DNA of 6,786 nucleotides from Oscillospiraceae bacterium (GTDB lineage: Bacteria > Bacillota > Clostridia > Oscillospirales > Oscillospiraceae): contig JAQUZL010000098.1 in assembly GCA_028691385.1 (NCBI GenBank), positions 1-6,786 on the forward strand. Reading direction: 5' to 3'. The translations under genes were made by a program, and so were the position numbers. Each line of letters opens with the position of its first letter. Positions within the stretch are counted from its first letter, which is position 1. Below the pieces are notes generated by a model. It was not told where the DNA came from, searched no databases, and worked only from the letters and a program-made list of their open reading frames with translations. This document shows, one piece after another, positions 1 to 6,013 of the stretch.

Positions 1-1405
1 ACGCCGGCGAGGCGTTCAACTCCATGTTCCACTTCTGCTGCCCCTTGATGCCCATGCGCAAAAAATCGGCCACCAGCGCCGGCAGCTCCATCGCCTTGCG
101 CCCCGAGTCCCGAATCGTTCTTGCCGAGCATCGCAGCTCGCGCCGCCAGTCGATATTGCCCAGCACATCCTCGCTCATCAGCCCTGCGGCGACCTGCATC
201 ACATTGATTTCCGGCGACAGCTCCGCCACAACGCCCTCGAGCGTCGCAACGCCGCGCGCCACCATGGAAAACCCCTGCGGCATGGAAATATCGTTGGCTT
301 TGCACATATCCACGATGTCCTCGAGCACGGTTGCAAGATTGATCGCAGCCAAATCCATGTCGCCATAGCGGGCAAGCAGCTCATCAATATCCGTGTAAAG
401 ATGCACATGGTCGATGGTGCCGCGGGTATGTCCCATGGTGAGCAGCAGCTCCTTGACGGCATTCACATCCTGCCCCGCGACTGCGGAAATAATTTTGCCG
501 AACAGCCGCTGATCTCTTGCGGTGAGCCGCCCCATCATGCCAAGATCAATCCAAACGATTTTTCCGTCCCGCACCAGAATATTGCCCTGATGGGGATCTG
601 CATGGAAAAAGCCGTCCTCAATGATCTGCTTGAAGAAATTGTGCGCCAGCTTGCCGCCCATGTCGTTCAGGTCATAGCCTGCCGCCAGCAGCTTTTCATG
701 GTCGCCGATTCCGATGCCGTCGATGCACTCCATCGTCAGAACCTTGGAGGTTGTATACTGCCGATAGATTTTGGGACTTGTCACATAGGCCACGTCTTTA
801 TTGAGTTGGAAGAAATGCTCGGCATTGTGCGCCTCTGTGAGGAAATCCATTTCCTCCTGGGTCACCGACCACATTTCGTCGAGCACCATGCGAAAATCAA
901 TGACGTCGCCTGTGCCGGAAGCGAGCTTCAAAATGCCGGCCGCGCGCCGCAGCAGCGTAATATCCTTGCTCATGGTTTCCCGGATTCCCTCGCGCTGCAC
1001 CTTCACCACCACGGCCGTGCCGTCGTTGAGCTTTGCCCGATGCGCCTGCGCAATGGACGCAGAGCCCATCGCGGTTTCGTCAAACTCCAAAAACACGTTT
1101 TCAAGGGTCGTGCCAAGAGAGTCCTCCACGATTCTGCGCACCTGCGGATATTCCATCGGTTTCACCTGCGAACGCAGGTTTGCAAGCTCCTTGCAATAGT
1201 CCTTTGGCAAAATATCCGGCCGCATGGACAGAATTTGGCCGAGCTTAATATAGGTTGGGCCAAGATCCTCAACGATCTTGCGCAGCTTTTCCGGCGTCAG
1301 CCCATGGATGATGTCGTGCTTGTTGAGGATGACAAGGATTTCCTTCAGACGCGAGGATCGCTCCCGTTTTGGTTTCGGCGTCTGCGTCAACTGCGTATCG
1401 CTCAC
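1..1405 (-). CDS. UbiB/AarF/ABC1-family atypical kinase, C-terminus cut by window edge
   Basis: This is a UbiB (AarF, ABC1/ADCK) protein kinase-like ATPase; 468 residues are visible and the C-terminus, normally carrying membrane helices, lies beyond base 1. Visible motifs: the KxGQ signature KLGQ at residues 54-57 followed by SMRPDILP; an alanine-rich-loop equivalent GSASIAQAH at 114-122; the VVVKVQ lysine K135; a helix resembling the UbiB ELDF segment (EEMDF, 184-188); HADPHQGN at 268-275 with the catalytic-loop Asp270; and the metal-binding D287 in DLG. In proteobacteria and mitochondria the family supports ubiquinone synthesis or lipid handling. In anaerobic Clostridia its substrate is unknown, so ubiB is not assigned. 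The GTG start is chosen because GAGGA (1418-1414) lies 8 bases upstream and because the preceding stop is only 14 bases away. It is probably co-transcribed with the phasin-like gene. Family assignment is very secure; biochemical role is not. Confidence 0.95.
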   Translation of the reverse strand, partial: MSDTQLTQTPKPKRERSSRLKEILVILNKHDIIHGLTPEKLRKIVEDLGPTYIKLGQILSMRPDILPKDYCKELANLRSQVKPMEYPQVRRIVEDSLGTTLENVFLEFDETAMGSASIAQAHRAKLNDGTAVVVKVQREGIRETMSKDITLLRRAAGILKLASGTGDVIDFRMVLDEMWSVTQEEMDFLTEAHNAEHFFQLNKDVAYVTSPKIYRQYTTSKVLTMECIDGIGIGDHEKLLAAGYDLNDMGGKLAHNFFKQIIEDGFFHADPHQGNILVRDGKIVWIDLGMMGRLTARDQRLFGKIISAVAGQDVNAVKELLLTMGHTRGTIDHVHLYTDIDELLARYGDMDLAAINLATVLEDIVDMCKANDISMPQGFSMVARGVATLEGVVAELSPEINVMQVAAGLMSEDVLGNIDWRRELRCSARTIRDSGRKAMELPALVADFLRMGIKGQQKWNMELNASPA

Positions 1406-1413
1406 GGCAATTT

Positions 1414-1418
1414 TCCTC
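1414..1418 (-). promoter_or_regulatory. Ribosome binding site that fixes the GTG start of the UbiB-family gene
   Basis: GAGGA lies 8 bases before the GTG at 1405 and directly follows the TAA of the phasin-like gene at 1422-1420. No ATG start with comparable spacing is seen in this frame, so GTG is the best initiation codon. Confidence 0.7.
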
Positions 1419-1419
1419 G

Positions 1420-1614
1420 TTATTCTTCGGTCTTTTCAGCCGCATCCGGCTGCGTTTTCCGCTTCAGCTCTTCATTCAGGACTTTCCCCTGCTCCACGGT
1501 CAGTTCCCCTTTTTTGACCAGCTCGTCGACCAGCTCCTTGGACTTCTCGATGGTAAGCGCCACCGCGCCGATTCCTGCCAGAACCACTTTTTTCATTTCA
1601 TCGCCAAACATCAT
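1420..1614 (-). CDS. Small phasin-like protein (64 aa) preceding the UbiB-family kinase
   Basis: A 64-residue protein with a short hydrophobic N-terminal segment (VVLAGIGAVALT, about 10-21), then the characteristic amphipathic stretch KSKELVDELVKKGELT (24-39) and EQGKVLNEELKRK (41-53), ending in a charged tail. This LVDELVKKGELT pattern is typical of the short clostridial proteins annotated as phasin family (related to the PhaF/PhaI granule proteins), which are often encoded next to aarF/ubiB genes. In polyhydroxyalkanoate producers phasins coat storage granules; no PHA genes are visible here, so a granule role is not supported. Relatives I recall are nearer 100 residues with a longer coiled-coil tail, so this copy appears short. 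The start is the first of two adjacent ATGs, 7 bases after AAGGAGG; the second ATG would give 63 residues. It has its own promoter and probably shares a transcript with the kinase gene 14 bases downstream. Confidence 0.8.
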   Translation of the reverse strand: MMFGDEMKKVVLAGIGAVALTIEKSKELVDELVKKGELTVEQGKVLNEELKRKTQPDAAEKTEE

Positions 1615-1621
1615 GGGAATT

Positions 1622-1628
1622 CCTCCTT
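1622..1628 (-). promoter_or_regulatory. Strong ribosome binding site of the phasin-like gene
   Basis: AAGGAGG is a near-perfect Shine-Dalgarno sequence, 7 bases before the ATG at 1614. It rejects a longer reading of the same frame that would begin at 1725, inside the HD-GYP gene. Confidence 0.85.
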
Positions 1629-1660
1629 TAATTTGTCTGCCTGCGGCAGCTTGTATGATT

Positions 1661-1690
1661 ATTATACCACTGTTTCCGGGAAAGTGACAA
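1661..1690 (-). promoter_or_regulatory. Sigma-70/sigma-A type promoter with extended -10 for the phasin-like/UbiB unit
   Basis: On the minus strand, TTGTCA (1690-1685, five of six consensus bases) is followed by an 18-base spacer and a perfect TATAAT (1666-1661). A TG one base upstream of the hexamer (1669-1668) makes an extended -10. The predicted transcript starts near the A at 1654, giving a leader of about 40 bases before the ATG at 1614. The promoter begins 13 bases after the stop codon of the HD-GYP gene, so it makes the downstream pair independent of the upstream operon. No clear operator was seen. The prediction rests on sequence alone. Confidence 0.8.
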
Positions 1691-1703
1691 AAAAGATTCT
1701 GCC

Positions 1704-4700
1704 CTACCTGTCCTGCGCGGCGCAAATTGTCCGCAGCGCATCTGTCTGCGCCAAAAACGCGTCCACCACTTCCGGGTCAAAATGGGTGCCCGCCTCGTCC
1801 CGGATCATTTGCAGCGCCTGCGCAACCGAATAGGCGTCCTTATAGGGGCGCTTGGAAACCAACGCGTCAAACACGTCCGCCACCGCCATGATGCGGGCGG
1901 AAAGCGGAATTTGATCGCCGCACAGCCCGGCGGAATAGCCCGTGCCATCCCACCTTTCGTGGTGGTAGGTGGCCACATCCTTGGCGATTTTCAGCAGGAA
2001 CGGGTCGGCATTTTCGCCGAACACCTTTTCAATGACCTCGCCGCCGTCCCTTGCATGGGTTTTCATCCGTTCAAATTCTGCCGGCGTCAGCCGTCCCGGC
2101 TTATTCAATATCACGTCGGACACGCGAATTTTTCCCACATCGTGCAGCGGCGCCACCTGCTTCAGGCACACAAGATACCGATCGGTCAAAATCTCCGGGT
2201 GCGCGCCGCGGCGGCGCAGCGCATCGGCAATCAGCCCCACATAGATGGCCGTGTTGCGCACGTGCTGCCCAGTGCCCTTGTCGCGGCTTTCCACAAGCTC
2301 CGCCATGCCGCCGATCACGTTCCACTGGAGCTTTGTCATGCGCTCTGCCTGCTCATGGATGGCCCGGGTCTGCTCGCGCACCTTTTCCTTGAGCAGCACC
2401 TCCTGCCGTTCCAACTCGTTGCGGCGTTTGTTCTGATTCCAGATCAGGCGCACCACCGTGGAAACGAACACCACAATCCATACCATGACAATCAGCAGAT
2501 ACAGATAAAACCACCAGTGTTCCCAGAACTGCGCCTGCTTCACAACGGAATAGGCGCTTTCCTGATAGACCGCGTTGGTTTCCGGATCAATCAGCGCCAG
2601 ATGCGCCGTATAGCGCCCGGCCGGGACATTGGCATACTGCACCGCGCCAAGATTGCTCTGCAGCATGATGTTTGGCTGATCGTCCAGCCCGTCAATCCAA
2701 AACCGCACCTGCAAATCCGCGGCGGCATAGTTGAACACAGCCGGCACAATGGAAATTCGCTTCGCCGTTTTCGGCAGATAGAACGTGCCGTCCACGCTGC
2801 TGACCGGCTGCCGGTCGGCCTCCACCGTATCGAGTCCCACGCGGCAGACTGCGCCAAACTGGGGGCTTTCCAGCATGGATACGCTGCTCACACCCTTGTT
2901 ACAGCAAAAATACAGCGTGCCCTTTTCGTCGATATCGTTCCAGGAATTGGCCGTTATGGCATTGGGCAAGCCATTGCTGCGCTGATACAGACGGTACTGC
3001 ACATCCCCGTTTTCCGCCAACAGCGCAGCGTCGGTCACAAAAATGCCGCGGCTGGACAAAACCCACGCATTGCCGTCGCCCGGCAGCAGCAGGTCATAGT
3101 TATTGAAATAGTTGAACTGATCGAGCCTGCGAACCACGCCGTTTTCCAGATAGCACAGCGCATTGCTTGCCACAATGAAAAAACCGTCGCCATAGGGCGT
3201 CATGCGCAGAATAATGTTGGAGCTGAGGCCGTCGTCCGTGGTGAGATTGCCGACAATTTTTCCGTCCTGCAGCAGATAGATGCCCGAGCCGTCGCTGCCG
3301 GCATAGACGACGCCGTTTTGATCCTTGACCAGCGATAAAATCTGCGTGGTTCGCAGCTCGTTGGTGACTGTGGCGCGCACTGCGCCGTCCTTGATATAGT
3401 TCAGGCCCTCGCTCGTACCCACCACCATTGTGCCGTCATCCAGCTCCAGCAGGCATCGGAAGCGATCACCGGTGGTGCCGGACGCCTCACTGTTATAGGC
3501 CTGCACCGCGCCATTCGGCGCGCAGCACAAAAGTCCCTCGCCGCCATACATGCAAATCCACAGCCGCCCGGCTTTGTCCACATCCAGACAGCGGATTCTG
3601 GTATCGCCGATGCGCCGGGCCAAGGCGTTTTCGATGGCCGTATTCGTTGCCAGGTCAACAACGCGCAGGCCGTCGTCGGTTCCCACATATAAATCGCCCT
3701 GGTAGAATGTCACGGCGTTGACCACCACGGCGTCCAGCCCCGCCATTGCAAAAAGATCGCAAAAGCGGTTGTTTGCCAGCTTCATCACGCCGTATCTGGA
3801 GGACGCCACCCAGTAATTTCCCTGATAATCCTCGTGCACCATTTCCACCGCGCCGGAAAAATTCGCATTGTGCAGCTCCTGCAGCGCGCCGTCCTCATCA
3901 AAATAGCCAAGCCCTGCGTCGCTGCTGATCCAGATATGGTCGTTTTCGTCGTAGCACAGGCTTGCCACGCAGGAAAGCGCGCCAATGGCGATGGTTTTTT
4001 CAAAAATCAGCTTGCCGTTCCAGATGGAATACTGCACAATCTCATTGCCCGAGGTGCCGACAAGGCAGGTGTGGGCGTCTTTCATCATCACACAGGTATA
4101 GTAACGATCCGGGCTGCGGCTTTCGGCGCTTGCCAGCGTAACGCCGTTTTTACTCAAAAACAGCGTGCCGTCATTTTGAATGCCGATGACGCTGCCGTCC
4201 TCGCCGGACGCCATGCTCACCACGCACTGCGGCTGCCCATCCGCCCACGGACGTACCACGTCGTCCCCGCCGATGCAGTATGTGGCGGTGACCGTGCCGA
4301 CCATGATAGTTCCGTCAGCGTCCTGCGTCAGGCATCGAACGGCGCTGAGCGGCTGCCCATCCTGCCGGGTCACGAACCGGAACGCGCCGTGGTCGTAGAC
4401 CGCAATGCCGCTGTCGTTTGTGCCAATCCACAGCCGCCCCGCGCGGTCGGTGAACAGCGCGGTGACATTGGAAATACCACCCTCGGTGATATAGGAAAAC
4501 GTGGTGCCGTTGTACCTTGTAAGCCCCGCATAGCTGCCAATCCAGATCGCGCCGTCATCGGTTTCCGCCACCGCATTGGCCTCGGATGAATACAGGCCGT
4601 TGCCGCTGTCATAAATTTCCTGCACATAGTTGGCAAAACCGACGCCCTGCGCGGCATGGGCAGGCAGACAAAGCGCGGTGAGCTGCGCCAGTAAGACCGC

Positions 4701-5324
4701 CGCCAGCAGCAGCGGCTTTGCCGCGCGCCGCAGCTTGCGAAGGTTGTACTTTTTTGTGCAGGACAGGACAAAGTAGGCCAGCAAGAACGTCAGCTGCTTA
4801 TCCACAATGTCCATGATGGCTTCCGCCGCAACGGACGCCATCGCTGGGGACTGCTGATACCACAGCAGCATGTCATAAAACGCGTCGCCCCAGACATTGC
4901 CGGTATAGCCATCGTAAAAAATCCAGTTCAGCGGCGTCGATACGACAAGCGCCGCAAGTCCGGCAAAAAAGCTGGCAATCATCACCGACGGCAGGTCGTT
5001 CAGGTAGCCTTTGCGGGCAAACAGTCCCGCCGTGACGCCGATGACCAGGCTGACGATTGCGTAGAGCGCCTTATCTCCGACCAGCAGCGCATAGGCCAGA
5101 TTGACGCTGACGCCGCAAAGCGCACCGCCGATTGGTCCAAGCGCATAGGCCGCCAGCACGGTGCCAAGGCTGTCAAGCCAGATTGGCAGATGCAGCGCAG
5201 CGGCGAAGAGCTTTCCCGCCAAATTGATTGCAATGCAGGCAAGCGCAATCAGCAGGCTTTTCCGCCCGATGGGAAACAGCCACAGCTGATTCCACTTTTG
5301 TGTGTTTTCCCGCTCCATAGGCAT
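1704..5324 (-). CDS. Membrane receptor: ECF-S-like domain, double regulator propeller, Y_Y_Y-like domain, HD-GYP output
   Basis: A 1206-residue one-component receptor. Residues 21-187 form several TM helices with the LPIWLDSLGT, LGPIGGALCG and VNLAYAL pattern of ECF-transporter S-component-like domains. A further hydrophobic helix (204-224, ending PAHAA) leads to about 14 Reg_prop-type blades (245-815; DRAGRLWIGT, DKAGRLWI). A Y_Y_Y-like beta domain follows (about 845-925; VQYANVPAGRY), then WEHWWFY and a TM helix (938-959), a charged coiled coil (965-1000) and a cytoplasmic HD-GYP domain (about 1000-1190). Putative HD-GYP metal ligands are present: H1021, H1061/D1062 (HDVGK), H1090, H1121/H1122, D1150. 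The signature reads GYS (1129-1131) instead of GYP. Known HD-GYP proteins hydrolyse cyclic-di-GMP or related dinucleotides; activity here is inferred. The propellers should be extracellular. The ligand is unknown, although similar double propellers sense polysaccharide fragments in Bacteroidetes hybrid two-component systems. It lies 23 bases after the DUF6320-like gene, probably in one operon. Confidence 0.93.
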   Translation of the reverse strand: MPMERENTQKWNQLWLFPIGRKSLLIALACIAINLAGKLFAAALHLPIWLDSLGTVLAAYALGPIGGALCGVSVNLAYALLVGDKALYAIVSLVIGVTAGLFARKGYLNDLPSVMIASFFAGLAALVVSTPLNWIFYDGYTGNVWGDAFYDMLLWYQQSPAMASVAAEAIMDIVDKQLTFLLAYFVLSCTKKYNLRKLRRAAKPLLLAAVLLAQLTALCLPAHAAQGVGFANYVQEIYDSGNGLYSSEANAVAETDDGAIWIGSYAGLTRYNGTTFSYITEGGISNVTALFTDRAGRLWIGTNDSGIAVYDHGAFRFVTRQDGQPLSAVRCLTQDADGTIMVGTVTATYCIGGDDVVRPWADGQPQCVVSMASGEDGSVIGIQNDGTLFLSKNGVTLASAESRSPDRYYTCVMMKDAHTCLVGTSGNEIVQYSIWNGKLIFEKTIAIGALSCVASLCYDENDHIWISSDAGLGYFDEDGALQELHNANFSGAVEMVHEDYQGNYWVASSRYGVMKLANNRFCDLFAMAGLDAVVVNAVTFYQGDLYVGTDDGLRVVDLATNTAIENALARRIGDTRIRCLDVDKAGRLWICMYGGEGLLCCAPNGAVQAYNSEASGTTGDRFRCLLELDDGTMVVGTSEGLNYIKDGAVRATVTNELRTTQILSLVKDQNGVVYAGSDGSGIYLLQDGKIVGNLTTDDGLSSNIILRMTPYGDGFFIVASNALCYLENGVVRRLDQFNYFNNYDLLLPGDGNAWVLSSRGIFVTDAALLAENGDVQYRLYQRSNGLPNAITANSWNDIDEKGTLYFCCNKGVSSVSMLESPQFGAVCRVGLDTVEADRQPVSSVDGTFYLPKTAKRISIVPAVFNYAAADLQVRFWIDGLDDQPNIMLQSNLGAVQYANVPAGRYTAHLALIDPETNAVYQESAYSVVKQAQFWEHWWFYLYLLIVMVWIVVFVSTVVRLIWNQNKRRNELERQEVLLKEKVREQTRAIHEQAERMTKLQWNVIGGMAELVESRDKGTGQHVRNTAIYVGLIADALRRRGAHPEILTDRYLVCLKQVAPLHDVGKIRVSDVILNKPGRLTPAEFERMKTHARDGGEVIEKVFGENADPFLLKIAKDVATYHHERWDGTGYSAGLCGDQIPLSARIMAVADVFDALVSKRPYKDAYSVAQALQMIRDEAGTHFDPEVVDAFLAQTDALRTICAAQDR
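2880..4592 (-). repeat. About 14 regulator-propeller (Reg_prop) blades within the receptor
   Basis: The protein repeat has the form D-x-x-G-x-[ILV]-[WYV]-[IV]-[GA]-[TS] followed by a G-[LI] strand. I place blade cores near residues 257, 295, 337, 376, 417, 462, 500, 544, 585, 630, 670, 713, 750 and 801. Fourteen units fit two seven-bladed propellers. Blades 3-5 and 12-13 are degenerate. Exact blade borders need a structural model. Confidence 0.8.
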
Positions 5325-5329
5325 CCGCG

Positions 5330-5335
5330 CTCCTT
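5330..5335 (-). promoter_or_regulatory. Ribosome binding site of the HD-GYP receptor gene; start slightly ambiguous
   Basis: AAGGAG lies 5 bases before the ATG at 5324 and 11 bases before an in-frame ATG at 5318. The first ATG is used here, but spacing alone does not exclude the second, which would shorten the protein by two residues. Confidence 0.65.
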
Positions 5336-5347
5336 TTTATTGAATTC

Positions 5348-6013
5348 TCACAGATGGAATCGGCTGGACAGCTCCGTTCCAAAATATCTGCCGCGAAAAA
5401 CCAGCATCGCGATCATCAGGCCGGCCGCCACCGCAACCGCCGCAACCGTTGGCAGCCACACCGTAATGATGCCCACCGCCGTCAAAACCAGCAGGGCGAC
5501 GGTTTGCAAAAAAGCAAACAGAAAATAGATGCCGAACACGCTGCGGCGCTGCTTTGTCGTGACGCAGAGGATATAGAAAAAAATAGTCAGCGTGCCGCAA
5601 AGCGACGGGATGACATAGTTCAAACTCCACCGCGACCAGCCGGACAGCGCATCGGCGGCGATGCACAAAAGCGCGGCCACAATGGATTCATACATCACGC
5701 TTTTCGGCAGATTCTTCCACTGCCGAATGCCCACCAGAAGCAGCACGTACAGCCCCGCCACGCCAAGGCACAGCGGCCAAAACACCGGCATATCATCAAA
5801 CACAAAGATGCGCAGCGCGATCATCGCAGCGAGCGCGCACAGCCCCCAGAGCTTAACCAAACGGTTCAGCAGGCGGTAAGAGATCCTCATCGGCACCACG
5901 GGGTATTCCTCAAAATTCTCCCGCCGCACGGGGTCAAGTCTGCGCGCGCACAGCGGGCAAATGCTCCGCGTTCCGCGCAGTGTGACGCCGCAGGTTTCGC
6001 AGCGCGTTGTCAT
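5348..6013 (-). CDS. DUF6320-like zinc-ribbon six-TM membrane protein
   Basis: A 221-residue protein of unknown function. The N-terminus carries two CxxC knuckles (C5/C8 and C19/C22), a likely zinc ribbon on the cytoplasmic side. After a linker rich in charged residues and proline come about six hydrophobic helices (near 54-71, 76-96, 105-122, 130-150, 158-180, 185-206) and a short polar tail ending RFHL. The order zinc ribbon, six TM, the segment WSLNYVIPSLCG, and a terminal EL..R.H match what I remember of DUF6320 proteins in clostridia, often next to alcohol-acetyltransferase-like genes. The chosen ATG overlaps the upstream stop as ATGA, and GGAGG lies 10 bases upstream; a longer reading starting 18 codons earlier lacks support. 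The overlap implies translational coupling with the acyltransferase, so the two probably act together, perhaps in lipid or envelope acylation. That role is inference. Confidence 0.82.
   Translation of the reverse strand: MTTRCETCGVTLRGTRSICPLCARRLDPVRRENFEEYPVVPMRISYRLLNRLVKLWGLCALAAMIALRIFVFDDMPVFWPLCLGVAGLYVLLLVGIRQWKNLPKSVMYESIVAALLCIAADALSGWSRWSLNYVIPSLCGTLTIFFYILCVTTKQRRSVFGIYFLFAFLQTVALLVLTAVGIITVWLPTVAAVAVAAGLMIAMLVFRGRYFGTELSSRFHL
6010..6013 (-). promoter_or_regulatory. ATGA stop/start overlap coupling acyltransferase and DUF6320-like genes
   Basis: The TGA ending the acyltransferase (6012-6010) and the ATG of the next gene (6013-6011) share bases. The Shine-Dalgarno GGAGG (6028-6024) lies inside the 3' end of the acyltransferase gene. 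Such overlaps usually mean coupled translation and roughly matched protein amounts. Confidence 0.75.

Noticed and set aside
401..1687. A 428-codon open frame on the plus strand opposite the UbiB-family and phasin-like genes
   Set aside because: The minus strand carries unmistakable UbiB motifs and a well-placed promoter and ribosome site. The plus frame has none and runs through the minus-strand promoter.
1685..1703. A T-rich run after the HD-GYP stop as a rho-independent terminator
   Set aside because: The run of T (minus strand) has no convincing GC-rich stem directly before it; the only nearby palindrome has a one-base loop and sits too far upstream in the coding region. The T-run also abuts the -35 box.
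1420..1725. A longer 101-residue version of the phasin-like protein starting at 1725
   Set aside because: It would begin inside the HD-GYP gene, cross its stop and the promoter, and ignore the near-perfect AAGGAGG before the ATG at 1614.
1782..3338. A 518-codon open frame on the plus strand opposite the HD-GYP receptor
   Set aside because: It lies wholly antisense to a gene with clear domain motifs, its translation is low in recognisable structure, and no ribosome site or family match was seen. Long antisense frames are expected in GC-rich coding DNA.
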